This document shows, piece after piece, positions 12,281 through 24,790 of a stretch of 64,000 nt of DNA. The notes under the pieces were generated by a model that was not told the DNA's origin, searched no databases, and saw nothing but the letters and a program-made list of their open reading frames with translations. The translations under genes and the position numbers were made by a program. Source of the stretch: Ophthalmolycus amberensis (Eukaryota > Chordata > Actinopteri > Perciformes > Zoarcidae); assembly GCA_024529925.1 (NCBI GenBank), contig JAFEUB010001371.1, forward strand, positions 145,346 through 209,345, given 5' to 3'. Within the stretch, counting starts at the first letter, position 1. Each line of letters starts with the position of its first letter.

Positions 12281-15200
12281 GGGTGGATGTGCGACCCAAC
12301 ACCACTACCAATCATTGGTGATCAGGCCAAGGATTGATTTTGGGTCTCGTCAGCAGTGGGCCAGAGCTTTTTTCCCCTCCACCATCTGAACGCCCAGTCA
12401 GTCACTTAATCTTTGGTTTCAGCTCGATTGCTACAAATTTGTAACAGAAATAACTTGGCTTTATGGTGAATCAAAAAGGTTAGCACCCGCTACCACGAGG
12501 GCCCATTATGTGTTATGGTGCAAAAGTACACACTGTGCAAGAAATACATCAGTTAAAGGGTACTTTTAAGTACAAAAATGTACTTTGTCGTACCTCTATT
12601 TATGTGTAACCTATGCAGAATGAAGTTGGAAATGGTGTGTGGCGTAGTCAGCTGTTTGAAGACCCATACCTCCTGGGGTCAACCACCATTCTAACGTATC
12701 ATGGCCGCTCTCGCCCCTAAAAAAATCTTTGTTTCACGCTAATCTTTTGAGCCGTCGAGAACACACAGCCTGTAGCCCGAACACGAGTCTCACATCTGGG
12801 TTCAAGCCACACTGTCAGCAGTGTTACTGATTTGTACCAGAGCAAGTTGAACAACCACAATGAATTCCGCTTCACGTCATTAACTAAGCCGGGCACCGCA
12901 CTTGACATACTAATTATTGTTGCTTCAGGCGAGATGCAGAGAGACAAGGAAAACCAGCACAGTTACAGTTACATTAGTTTTGCCACAGTTACACAACAAT
13001 CCCAAGCATCTCATTAAACTGATTCTGTCAGACGGGTACAGAGAAAGAACGTGGGAGCTGCAGCGTCCAGTCTGTTCAGCCCCGGCACTCTCTGACGGCG
13101 TGCTGGTTGGAGGTTCAGAGGTATGAGGGGGACGACAGGTGATGCTTTTCAACTGCTATTAGAGCTGATTAGTGGAACATGTGACTTTGAAATTGAATGA
13201 GGATAAGTAAGTGAGCTGAGGAGACGGCAGCCAGCGTCAGACGGAACTGACTGGCAAGACAATTAAGTTGAGGCGAAAGCAAACGCAGGCGTGTTTTAGA
13301 AGTTGTTTAGCGTCACATCAGCGGCAGCACAGATGGCAGATGGGACAGTCTTATCTTGCAGTAAGTTCACTGGAGAAAAGAGCAGTACAAAAACACACAG
13401 GTCACTATAATACTTTACTAATACTAAATAAATACAGCTGCTCAGCTCTGGAATACTGCACACACGCCTCAACAGTGCACGTATAATTACAATAGCTCTG
13501 CGATAAACACATCTGTATCTTTGTGACACAACACTGAGGTCATTTGTGAGGGAACAGCAGTGCTGTTTCGTCAACAGGTTCCCTTCATCTCTCATCCCCA
13601 ACACAAGAAATTTGCTTCACACCGCTGACCTCATTTCACAAGGGGAACCCCACCCATACACAACTCTCCAGATATCTTTCCACTGTATAACATTTAGACA
13701 TACTTATACACAGCCCTGGAGAGTTTGTCTTGTGGGTGGAAAATGCCATATTAACATACGTAACGTAAAAGTAAAGGTTAACTGTGAATATGGAAAACGT
13801 AGAAACCTTAAATAAAGGCTCACTCATTCATTAGAAAATGAAGCCACATGGTAAAACCACATTGTACTTTTTTTTGGTGGTAGCGAAGCACTTCAGGTAA
13901 CATTAGGACTGCACTAACACCCACTAACATCTGGCTTTTGTCTTCAGTGGGAAAGGTAACATTGGCTTCAGCTCCAATCAGCAGTGATGGAAACATGACA
14001 CCCAGTTGGAGACGCTGATTTTCAACCCTTTTCGGTAACTTCGGTAACTTCTGCACGTCTCCGTCCAAGCGGCGCTGGAACATCGTTTTAAATTAGTCGG
14101 TACCGAGTTCGAAGGGGAGTCGGAATAAGTAACAGATATTTAAAAAAAGTAGTAACCACCGTAACATTGTCACTGGGCTCCAGTCGGCTTTCTACCGTTT
14201 GCAAACCCCGTTTTCCAACCCAGGGTTGTTTTTTTCTGACATAACAAAAAAAATAAAAACAGAAAGGCAAACTCATATACTGGCAAAAAGAAAGGAGTTT
14301 CTCGAACAGCTTTTCCAGCGTTAGTATGGCGCACACGTGCATCGATACACACACTCACAAACACATCCCAGACCACCTGTACATGATAATCTAATATGGA
14401 GAATTACCAGAGAAACAATTTGTTTGGAGGAAAACAACACCACACAGGCTGCAGAGAAACACAGCGGCTGTGTAGAAGTGTGCGTAGAAAGATGACACGT
14501 TAACCATAAGGTCACAAGTGAGACGCCGGCTACAAATGGACAACAGCGTCCGTGAAATACTTTAGGTGAAACTGTAAGTTAATGCACACCGATTACCCAG
14601 CCCATTTGTGCACAGTCATCCTACGGGACGAGCATTCAACTGCCGTGTGTAATGATGTTCTATACGTTTCCTGTTGTTCCGGAGAGATGACACAATCTCC
14701 CCTCAGCTCGATCAGTGTTCAGTGCTGGCAGCCCGCCACGCTCTACAAAGCCTTTCTGAACAGATCACCCAGACAGCTGTCCTAACAGGAAGAGAGGCTC
14801 GCTGAAGGATGAGTTCAGGCGGAGTACATGACAAGACTGGTCTGGAAACAGCCCCATTAAACACTCACTTTTGTTTTCATTTGTTTGCTCAATAAGAACA
14901 ACTTGGAAATGTGATACACTATTAATCCAAGCAAGCAAACACTCCCTCCTCAGGGAGGTCAGGGGTCGTGTTCAGCCATACAGGCGGCAACTCTGGAGCT
15001 GAAACAGTATCAGTGCTTTGCTCAAAAGCACTTCAGCCGGGTCAGTGTTTGATGATGTGACGTGGGCCGTGTAGTTGGATGCTACGGCTAGCCGCGCTGC
15101 CAAAAAACAGTTGGAAAGAACAAATAAACTGCAACTACCAATTGTCGTGAAAACCCTTTACATTCATATGAAGTCACCGTGTGATGTGTTCTTTTTGGGA

Positions 15201-15591
15201 AAAGAAAAGGGCTCGTACCCATCGTTCAGTCACATAACTAATATGTTAGTTAGCTAATTAGCTGAGCGGCTACCATAACTGAAGAGACTGCTTTAGAGAG
15301 TCAAGTCGTACTGTAACAGGCTGCAAGTCTTTTGGACAATCCAAGCAACCGAATAATTCCAATGTTAGTTTGAGTCAACCTCACGTTTCTTGAAACATGG
15401 TCCGTCGGCATCCAACCCACAAACTGGCGAGTTTAAGATGCATTTGGGGAAACCTGCTGCCAGTCCCAGGAATCATACATTTTAAAAATGATTACTGAAA
15501 AACCCCACAAGCTAAATAAATAACAAGACAACCAGATTTAATTCAAGCTATGGCAAGTCACCCTTTGTGGCTGTAACAGCCAAACATATCT

Positions 15592-15594
<3 letters not shown>
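12281..15594. other. Non-coding stretch
   Basis: No supported gene or RNA. Open frames are short, overlap on both strands and lack consistent splice borders. I see no large repeat array. Confidence 0.5.
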
Positions 15595-15633
<39 letters not shown>

Positions 15634-15634
15634 A
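15595..15634. repeat. (AC)n microsatellite
   Basis: About eighteen AC dinucleotides, shortly before the 3' tail of the LINE fragment. Confidence 0.93.
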
Positions 15635-15710
15635 CAAGCCTAATTGTCCTCTTTTCCCCCAATTGTCATGTCCCAGAAGCCATGAAACCCCAGAACGAAG
15701 CTCAAACTGA

Positions 15711-16352
15711 TAAATAAGATAAAATAAGATAATCCTTTATTAGTCCCTCAGTGGGGAAATTACAGGATTACAGCAGCATTGCTCACAAGTAATAAAATAA
15801 AAGATAAAAATCAAGTAATATAATAAACTAAACAGTAAACAGTAGAACAGTAATAAAATAAGACAGTAAAGAAGAGTATTAGATATACTAAATATGCCAG
15901 TATATACAGAATCTACAGAATATACAGAATATACAGGCGGATCAGGTAAATACTTAAAACGTATTGGATATTGCACGGTTTAGATAAGATATTGCACCAG
16001 GTGAATGAATTAAAGTGTTCAGTGTGTGCAAAGTGTTCAAGTGTTCAGTGTGTTAGTGGTCCACCGAAAGCAGTTTGTTGTGCAGCCTGACAGCAGCGGG
16101 GAGAAAGGACTTGCGGTACCTCTCCCTCAGACACCGGGGGTGAATCAGCCGGTGACTGAAGGAGCTGTGCAGAGCTGCCAGAGTGTCCTGCATGGGGTGG
16201 GAGGCGTGGCTCATCAGGGATGAGAGCTTCGCCATCATCCTCCTGTCTCCCACCACCTCCACAGTATCCAGTGGACACCCCAGCACGCTGCTGGCCTTCC
16301 TCACCAGTTTGTCCAGTCTCCTCCTGTCAGCTGCCGCGATGCTGCGTCATCT
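15711..16352 (-). mobile_element. 3' end of a truncated LINE (non-LTR retrotransposon)
   Basis: Read on the minus strand, 16,352 to about 16,053 encodes the C-terminal end of a non-LTR retrotransposon polyprotein. Phrases such as RRLDKLVRKASSVLG, RRMMAKLSSLMSH and RLIHPRC...RSFLPAAVRLHNK-type wording occur again and again at the end of fish LINE open frames, just after the reverse transcriptase domain. A stop follows at about 16,053. The 3' untranslated part ends at 15,711-15,750 in GGGACTAATAAAGGATTATC followed by TTATC-like units, a typical LINE tail and self-priming repeat. The reverse transcriptase and endonuclease domains are missing, so this is a dead 5'-truncated copy. The clade (CR1/L2/Rex1-like) cannot be decided from this piece. 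Confidence 0.8.
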
Positions 16353-18027
16353 TGACGTCATCTTTAGGACACGCCACCACCGTCCCTTTGACCACAAAAT
16401 GAATGACATCACTCGCCCAAGCTGTAAACAACAGCTCGTGTTGGCCCATAAAGGGCACAGAGACATGTTATGTGGGGATATCACATGGCCTTGTCCTACA
16501 TGTTGTGACTTCCCACCCCGAGCGTATCAGTGGCCGTCCTGGAAGGACAGAACAAAAGATGGGTCCTATCCAGTGATTTCCTCTGCTGAGGTAAAGGAAA
16601 TACAGCCTTCCCACACTTCCCATACTGCGACAACATGTGACACGACACCACGCACCTCTGACAGGGTATCTCTCCCCGACTCCGACCAGATACATCCTCC
16701 GTGGAAAGTCTGGGAGTCTGTGTGTGTGTGTGTGTGTGGGCAGCGATCCGTCAGGGGGGGAAATGATAAGTGAGTTCGTCATGAGAATCTGTTTTCAAAT
16801 GCTTAGAGGAAAAACATATCTAAAATAGTTATTATATTTGATGAAATATAGAAGCAGCTGCTGGCAGGAGTCTGCTATGGAGGCTACCGTTGAAAATAAA
16901 GATTACACTAACAAGTTAATCACAGAATATTAATGGTGGTTTGAGAATTTACATTTTATTTTAGAAAATTGTACTGGGAATTTGTGATATCTACTAGTCT
17001 ACCTGCCGACACTTGCAGTTGATTTTTCAAAAAGCTAAAACTCTTTATTTTTGGGTGGATTTTTCCTTTAGAGGAAGGGTTGCGTTGCCATCTGAATGCA
17101 CAGGATGTAATGCAACATTGCTCCTTGAGTAACTGAAGCTTGTCACAGACGGGGAACTCTGGGTGTGACAGGTTGTGACACTGAGAAAATAATGTCAAGA
17201 CTGAGCTGGAGAGGATGAGTGACAGTCGGAGGGAGCAGAGGCAGATGGAGAAGTGTGGTGCTTTACCTGCACAGCAACACACAGACGGACAACCGTGTTT
17301 GATTTATGGCGCTTCCATTCTTTTGACAATAGATTCTGGAGGAAAATTGAATTAAAAGTGTATTATTAGGCACTCAAAATTAAAATTGAAAAGGCAGACG
17401 GCTTGTGATGCCCTTATCAGCCAATGGCTACATGTCTTGAACTGGTCATTAACATGTCAAAAGAGTATATTATGGCTCAATAAACGAAGTGTGGATTAGC
17501 ACCATGGTGGTCCTGTGGATCTAATGTCACCACACACGTAGCTCACGCTCCACCACCAGCACCCCTATACTGGTGATGTACTGTGCCTTTAAATACAATC
17601 TATCACTATGGCCAGCTCAGTCAATGTGCTAAAAACACACACATGTAACACACACGCACAACTGAATGACAAGGGATTTCTGGGAGGCACAAAACCACTC
17701 GGATTGTCTGCCTTGGAAACGCCAACACTGTTCTGTATGATGACATTTGACTTATTCATGTCCCACTCCCACAACACACGTACAAATAGAGCACTCTATA
17801 TCAACTAAACCATGACGAAGGACGACACATAGCTGTGCTGACCAGGCATTTTAGTTCAGTGGCAGCGAGGAAGAGAATCATCATTTGGGACACAAGCTGA
17901 CCCAGTTACAACCAACAACAGAGGACAGTGCAGCACATACAAACCCCGGCACCAGGATTCAGCAGCCAGCTAAACTCAGTGCGGCCAACTGTGGCTTGTC
18001 ACTGTGTGTGTGATGTGACAATACCAT

Positions 18028-18062
<35 letters not shown>

Positions 18063-18699
18063 CCACAAACAGGAACCGAGGCATGGGTGTGCCTGCTAAA
18101 ACAGTGGCAGATGATGTGGTAAATAGATGTTTGGTCAGAGAGGCAATAAAGCATGTTTCCTGGACAAATAAGGCCAACAAGAGTTCACAAACACACAGAT
18201 TTTTATTTCCTGGATACAATTGTAATTTCCACTGGATCGCCGTATTCCTAAAGTTGAGTTTGACTAAACTTACATAATCAATGAGTGTTTTGATAATTGA
18301 TTCATCATTTCAGTAATTTTACAGCAAAATCTTACATCACAGTAAATCAAATATTTATGAGTTTTGGACATTTGATCGAACAAAACAAGACATTCATTGA
18401 CGTCACTTTGTGCTGTAGAACTTTGTGCTGAGCGTTTTCCACTGTTTTCTATTGTTATAATCAAACGATTACCCAAGAAAATAGCATGCAGATGAATAAA
18501 TAATGACAATAATCACATGAATGAAACAGATGAGAGGGAACTGGATGGTGCGCGCTGTGCTACGCTTCCGCAGCAATGCAGAGTGGCGGCCATGAGCTCG
18601 CCAGTGTGGCTTGCTCACATGCACAAACATGCACTATAGACATGCGCGGCCTGCCATGGATACAGGATGATAAACTATAAACAATGTACCTCTCAATAT
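16353..18699. other. Non-coding stretch
   Basis: No supported gene. It holds (TG)n at 16,716-16,738 and (GT)n at 18,027-18,058. The 196-residue open frame from 16,183 runs out of the antisense LINE fragment into unrelated sequence and through the (TG)n tract, so it is not a gene. Confidence 0.5.
18027..18058. repeat. (GT)n microsatellite
   Basis: About sixteen GT dinucleotides. Confidence 0.93.
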
Positions 18700-19190
18700 A
18701 GATCCCATAACCAGAAATTATATTTCCTAAAAATAGTGTTGGTGGGTATATCCGCGCTGCTGATCGTTCTTTTAATTTGTTTGCATGTCATGGAGGAGCA
18801 CTTGCAAACGGCCTTCCTCCAGCATCGAACTGCATATCTTCAGCCTCCGACATGCTCCATGTCTCCATCTGGTGGATGAACTGTGGTACTGCACGCATCC
18901 TAAAGGCATGAGCTGGTCAAATAATGGTTTGAATGGGAACATGTATAGGTCTAATTGATTGATGGTTATTGATTAAAACCTATAGCGACATGTATATTAA
19001 ATTAAATTAACTTTACAGTTACCTGAAAACATTTTCGAATGGCACAGATGGTGCCAAAATGTACCCAATTGGCCAATTTACCCCTTATATTCCACCTTAG
19101 CTTGCTTCTAATAAACCTCTCCAACTTCGCTATGCGTCACTTTATTAGCATCCGTCTGTGCACAGGTAGCGTTTAGATGTCCGATATGTT
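18700..19190 (+). repeat. Dispersed repeat, copy A
   Basis: This segment matches 20,918-21,490 in the same order and orientation. Shared landmarks are CCATAACC-AAATT, GAGGAGCACTT, ATGTCTCCATCTGGTGGATG, TGTGGTACTGCAC, GGCATGAGCTGGTCA, TTTACAGTTACCTGAAAA, ACCTCTCCA and TTTATTAGCATC-GTCTGTGCACAGG. Identity is patchy, with many indels, as expected for two old insertions of one interspersed family. No coding frame is shared, and I cannot name the family. Confidence 0.65.
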
Positions 19191-19708
19191 TTTGTTCATA
19201 AGTACCGACATCCATGTTGTGTCGTGTGCATTATAAGAATTCAAAATCCAGTGGAAGACACATTCCAAACCAGCGTGATTCATTGCACAGAAGGTCAGTG
19301 TGCGATAGATCTTTCTATGCAATGATAAAGGGTGCACTCAGTATGCGTCGCTCAGAAGGAACAAAGCAGATAGTCTGAGCTGAATGTCACTGCAGGATTC
19401 AGGGCTGAAACTGTGAGAGGGTTATTTTGTGTGTGTGTGTGTGTGTGTGTACGTTTAGAAGAGTTATGTTGCTAAGTTGGACTTTTATAGCAGAGTAATA
19501 AAGGCAGCAGAGAAACATGTCTAAATGGAGAAAAGAAAAGACCAATAGTAGCAGGGATTTAGATAAGGTGCACACACACACACACTATGCAATTTGAGCT
19601 TCCCACCACACTCAGAATAGTGACAGTGCATCCTTTCCAGATCCCCGCACAGCGAAGGGATCAACACTTGTAATGAGGGCATCCACAGAAGCTTTTCACG
19701 TGGCCAAA

Positions 19709-19733
19709 AACACACACACACACACACACACAC
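19709..19733. repeat. (AC)n microsatellite
   Basis: Twelve AC dinucleotides. Confidence 0.9.
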
Positions 19734-20288
19734 AGCTATGTACCTCACACGAACACAACGACGGACGAATTGACACTCGCTTTACAAGCCCTAATGGATG
19801 CACTTCACTGTACGTTCTTCTTTGCCAGTAAATATGAGAAATGACAGTCAGTTAATTACATGGATTAAGTGACCCGGACGTTTTCTAATCTAATCTCCAT
19901 ATTAATGCAGACCCTCGGGACACTGTGATGGGGGAGGGGCTGGCTGCACACTCACTCTCATGAGCCGTGGCAAAACAAGTTAGTGGCCATTCTCTGGTCA
20001 CAATGGCAGCGTAACATTGGTCATCAACTATAAGAGTGACGATTACGATTGAATGAGGATACAACATATGAGGTCTCATCGTTCATGAACACTACAGGTG
20101 ATTAAAAGTACAATCATCCAGCAGTTAAATCCACATTCCCGTGTCAGCTCGGAACATTCATGATCTCAAATGTTTGACCCTCAGAGAGACGCGACCGCGG
20201 GGATCAAAACAGCCGCCGTCTGCCCCAAAAGCTCATTTGGACCCAAAACCTGGCCCCTCTCCTCCTCCCATGGTCGGAGGCTGACCCC

Positions 20289-20302
20289 GTTCCCATGGTT
20301 AC
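20289..20302. promoter_or_regulatory. RFX X-box-like palindrome
   Basis: The 14 bases GTTCCCATGGTTAC fit the RFX X-box form GTTNCC-ATGG-NRAC. An ATGCAAA octamer-like word lies 30 bases downstream within a GC-rich segment. The motif match is visible; any enhancer or promoter role is inference, because no gene start is seen here. Confidence 0.3.
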
Positions 20303-20917
20303 TCCACTCTAATATCTATGCAAACGGCTCCTCGCTGCGCTGGGAAGACCCACCGCTGACCGGGTCCGACACTCTGCCAGGGACCGCCCCCTCACACAGA
20401 AACAGAGAGAGGCCTGTGTAAATACAAACACATTACCGAACCAATGCAAAATAAACATATGGATATTAAAACACATGGATGCACACGTGGACGTTTACAC
20501 TTCCCGAGCTGGACAGAAGTCAGCTGTACACCATGTCAGCCCGGATGCTTTCAGTAATTTATCCACCCTCAAGAGTATAATAACGTTATTCTAACCCCAC
20601 CCCGCTGGGACGTCTGGCTCTGGCAACCAAACAACTGTGGTATCTAAACACTCAGCCCACACATGAATCTCATCAAGCAGCAGCATCCTGCCTGTGAATG
20701 GATGCACAATAGTATGAAACAAGAGCCTGTTCAGCTTTCGCCTTCAGAGGACAAAAAAATAAAACATTGAAGTTGCAGATCAGCAGACAAGCTCAACGCA
20801 ACTTTATCAAAATCGCCCACATCGTGTAAGCATCAGTACACCGACTGGAGCTGATGTATTTCAAACTAAAGTCACTAAACCAGCAGCCAAAGAAGAGAAA
20901 GAATAAACTTCCGTTTA

Positions 20918-21490
20918 TACAACCATAACCATAAATTGTCTTACCTTTGCTGTTATGTGACAAAAAGCTGTGTACGGGGGCATATCAACACTGCTAATGG
21001 CTCTCTGGGTCACTTCTGAGTCACTTCCAGTCATCTGTATTAATTTGTATGGAATAGAGGAGCACTTAGTCTGTTTTCTTTCAGCATTAAAAAGCGCATA
21101 GTCAGCCTTCCATGCCAAACAGGGTCTATGTCTCCATCTGGTGGATGGATTGTGGTACTGCACTCAACCTAAAGGCCTTTACAGGCATGAGCTGGTCAGA
21201 TAGACCAATGGTTTATGGCTTTTTCTTTTAATAGGAACATGTAGAGTCTGATTTATTGATCCTTCAAAATAAAGTCAAAAACAGCCATATTTAGATGGAA
21301 TTCATACATATAATGACTACAAATTAAATTACTTTTACAGTTACCTGAAAAAACGCGAAATGCACACGAGGTACCCAAATGGACAATTTGAAGATTCCAC
21401 CTCAACATGCCTCTATTGAAACCTCTCCACCTTTGCCCTGCTTCACTTTATTAGCATCAGTCTGTGCACAGGTTATGTTCGGATGTTTCT
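20918..21490 (+). repeat. Dispersed repeat, copy B
   Basis: Second copy of the repeat at 18,700-19,190, about 2.2 kb downstream in direct orientation. It is longer through internal indels, for example an added CTTTACA before the GCATGAGCTGGTCA word. The limits are set where recognisable similarity stops. Confidence 0.65.
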
Positions 21491-21610
21491 GCTGTGGTCA
21501 TTCTGAAATTTCACACCAACATTATTCAAATCGACCTCAAAGTTGCATAGATATACTATTCATTTTGGGCATGCAACTTTCAAGCAGAGGCCGGAGCCCG
21601 AGGCCTTTGG

Positions 21611-21769
21611 TTAAAGTAATAGTTGGACATTTTGGGAAATGGTTGATAGACTTTTTTTGCCACAGGTTAGATGAGAAGATCCATACCACTCTACACATGA
21701 GTGGCATCAATCTTCTCATCCAACTTTTGGTATGAAAGCAGATCAAATTGCTTAACTATTCCTTTAAAG
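21611..21769. mobile_element. Palindromic MITE-like foldback element
   Basis: The ends are inverted copies of each other: TTAAAGTAATAGTT at the left and the complement of CTTTAAAGGAATAGTT at the right. The centre is a second, better pair: AGATGAGAAGATCCATACCACTC on the left arm faces GAGTGGCATCAATCTTCTCATC on the right arm around a short loop at about 21,694. The transcript of either strand would fold into one long hairpin. No coding capacity. A single-arm relative lies at 2371. It resembles a short repeat very common in percomorph genomes, but I leave the family unnamed. Confidence 0.65.
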
Positions 21770-22192
21770 CACTCTATTGTAAGGTTGTGTAACAATGTTT
21801 TTTGCCTGGTTTCATTGGGCGTAACAGACACGTACACACAAGCTTAAATGCTCAGGCATGGTGTGTAATCCAGCCCCGTCTGACCAAACCCAGAGCCACA
21901 CGCTGAAACAAGCCAAATGACTGACAGATGAAGTCAAAACCCAGAGAGACAAGAAAATCCAAGATAAAAAAAATTCAGCCCGCTTGCGGACAAACACACA
22001 CGTCCTCTAACGAAGGAAAAACATTGGAGTCCAAGACTCACTCAATTTGCAGTGTAGAGGGAGAGTGCAGCCACATGTTTCTGATAAGTCCTCTAGCAGA
22101 GCAGGGTGAGGTAACAATGAAGTCATCTCTGTCCTCTGGACAGGTTCAAATTCACTGAGTGGTGTATGCGTTTTAAATGGCTTCAACTCACC

Positions 22193-22193
<1 letters not shown>

Positions 22194-22222
<29 letters not shown>
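22194..22222. repeat. (CA)n microsatellite
   Basis: About fourteen CA dinucleotides. Confidence 0.92.
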
Positions 22223-22227
<5 letters not shown>

Positions 22228-23872
22228 CTTTTATTATTTTTTCGTGGGGCGCTAAACATTAACATTTTACAAAAAACGTTTATGGAAGTTTGCAGAAGGT
22301 ATCAAGACCAGAAAATACCTGAAGGAGCTGCAACATGTGTTCACGCCTCATCTCCTTCTCGACACCTGCAGTCCCTCAAAGAGCACAAAAAACTACATTC
22401 GTTAAATATTTTCTCTCTCCTCGTTTACCCAAAATATTCCCATGCAATCAAGTCTCACCACGGACACGCCTCATTAACAGTCCCTGCACACTGCGCCCAC
22501 TCAACCGCTCACTGCCACTTGATAATTTATAAGGCTGTGTGTCCTTTCCCCGATACCACAGTGGACACTCTACTTCCTGTGTTTCAACAATGGATCATGA
22601 GATTAGCTGAGCTGCCTCGGGTTATTATTAAGCCATTTATTAGGGCAGAGAAAATAAACGAGAGAGAGCAGCTCAGACTGCTGCAGCCGAGACAAAAGAT
22701 TCCCTTCCGCTCAGCACTATCTAAATGTTATTCTGCAGGCACCGTCAAGGCCAACACTAGAGGCAAACTTCAAGTGCATTACGGACATGGAGAATACTAA
22801 ATTCTCATTGTCGGGTGCATTGTTTAGGGACTAGCCGCATGGCTCTGGTGTACTCGTCACTGTTCTAAATACACACAGATGTCCAAATAACAGAAAAGAA
22901 CACAGGATGTTTTAATCACTGTAGTGTCACAAACACATTCTCCGGCGAGCTAGTAAACGGTGTCTGGAGAGTCCGGGACGACGACTCCTCCTCAAAAGCA
23001 GTTTTATAGAAGCCGAGGGTGTTGGATCCCTTACGGTCAGCGCAACTAAACTGTATGACGTGACGTCTAATTATTTAGGTGTCCGACTGGTTTTAAAGAA
23101 AGCAAAGCGTGCAAGAGGATGGTGGCTTTGCGGAACAAAGTAATTATATATAATTTGTAGAGAAGATGAAAAAAGAGTGCAATTAAATGGCTAATTTGGA
23201 CTCATCTGGACAAACCGCCACGGTGAGTCTGATGGGGCTGTAATGCGTAGTTTGAAGCTGTGTCATTCATCAAACAACATCAATCATTAGGAAGAAGCCT
23301 GTGATTAGATTCCATAGCAATGATGCTCAGTGAGTTATAATGTCAAGCATCAGAAGTAGGTGCCATGCCTCTTCTTTACTCAAATAAGAAACATCACGTC
23401 TTACCTCCCCAGAGTCCCAAGCAACTGTTCACCAGGACCTTATGGAACGCTAGAAAATAGAGTTCACATAAGAGAGGATGTGCGGAGAGGTGGAGGAAAA
23501 ATAAACATGGAGCATTTTTGCATTTTCAATCTATTCCGTCACAGGCTCTGGGTTAAATATCTCTCTTGAAAAAAGAAGTCCCTGGAGGATTTTGAGCAGG
23601 GGGGGCCCCCTCTATCCGAGTAAATCAGAGAGTGAGGGGAATACCGTTTAAGATGTCAGGTCCACATGGTGAACATTCACAGCTTCGTAGAGGGCTATGT
23701 GGAGCAAAGCAAAAGTGAAATCAAGTATGTCAGAGCACAGGCCTTTTGGAGACAATTATCATATTTGTCTGGGTCCTTTTTAAGTTCAGACGGCCGGGCT
23801 TTGGTGTGGAAACGGATATCCCCAGAGAGGGTCATTACAGGTCGAGAAATGTCTGGCAGCCAGAGGTGAGCT

Positions 23873-23897
23873 GGGGGGGGGGGGGGGGGGGGGGGGG
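23873..23897 (+). repeat. Poly-G run (25 G)
   Basis: An uninterrupted run of 25 G on the plus strand. Confidence 0.9.
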
Positions 23898-24359
23898 TAT
23901 AGAGCCGTGTTTAGCTGCGTTAGTGTCTTTTTCTCTGCAGGTGTCATCCAGCAGAAAGGATAAACAGACATTCCCACCAGCCAGTGAATTAAACTGAAGA
24001 TAAAGTAATCTAACCTGTATGTAATGTGCACCTCATGGTGACTTACAGTATTACAACAACAACAAATATTTAGTAACAAAGAATAAACTCTCACTGACAG
24101 CTACCCGACATACGAATCAGACACTGACTAGAACAATGAACAGGATAAAAGCAACAACACACAACAATTTCCTTCAGCATTGTTTTTTTCAGAAGACAAA
24201 AACCTATATCAGATGAAGATGCTGCACACAAATTAAAAAGGTGCTAATTCAGAGTATTAATATAGCAGCAAACAACTATTTGTTACGTAAAGACATGAGC
24301 GGAGAATAATATTAGTCGAAATCTAAATGACCGAACATATGAATGAAATCATCCACATT

Positions 24360-24421
24360 GCGTGACGCTCACCGGGTCCCGAGCGGTCCCGGGTAAGGAG
24401 CAGCCAGTCGACCAGCAGAAA

Positions 24422-24484
<63 letters not shown>

Positions 24485-24790
24485 GTGTGTGTGCGCCGGA
24501 CCTTTTTCTGACCTTGTTCCAACGCTTTGAACTCAATGGTTGCGTTCAAGCAACGTGCCCGAGCACTTTCGCTGACGTTCAATCACCGCGAGGCTGTTAA
24601 CAGCTGCTCTCTGCGGGCTCAGCAGGCAGCAACGCATGCTGCTGCGTAGATCCACGCCGGCTACGGCGGAAACGCGGGCTCACAATATGGCAGGAAGTGG
24701 AATGTCATTCACCGAAACGGGCGACGCATTTTCTGGCGGATACCTTGCTCTGAGACCGGAGCACACGTGATTTCAGGCGGGCTGTTGTTG
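24360..24790. promoter_or_regulatory. CpG-rich, promoter-like patch
   Basis: CpG dinucleotides are far denser here than in the flanks, for example in CCACGCCGGCTACGGCGGAAACGCGG and ACCGAAACGGGCGACGC. Promoter-type words are present: an ETS-like CAGGAAGTG, and an AATATGGC that resembles part of a YY1 site. On the minus strand CCCG|GTGAGC near 24,373 has the form of a 5' splice site, which would suit a first exon running leftwards. A long (GT)n tract splits the patch. No coding exon was found for it, so this may be an orphan or distal promoter, or a non-coding RNA start. Confidence 0.35.
24424..24492. repeat. Long (GT)n microsatellite
   Basis: More than thirty GT dinucleotides with a single GC interruption near the end, lying inside the CpG-rich patch. 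Confidence 0.95.

Larger units (their letters stand above)
19191..20917. other. Non-coding stretch between two repeat copies
   Basis: Contains (GT)n at 19,427-19,450, (AC)n at 19,709-19,733, and a GC-richer stretch at 20,190-20,400 that includes an RFX-type palindrome. No gene supported. Confidence 0.45.
21491..24350. other. Non-coding stretch
   Basis: Besides the MITE-like element, (AC)n and poly-G listed separately, no gene is supported. The 207-residue open frame 22,177-22,800 starts inside the (CA)n tract and shows no domain, signal or splice support. Confidence 0.45.

Noticed and set aside
16183..16773. 196-residue plus-strand open frame
   Set aside because: Starts antisense to the LINE fragment and ends in a (TG)n tract, so it cannot be one gene.
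22177..22800. 207-residue plus-strand open frame
   Set aside because: Begins inside a (CA)n tract, and the composition looks like random translation with no motif or membrane segment.
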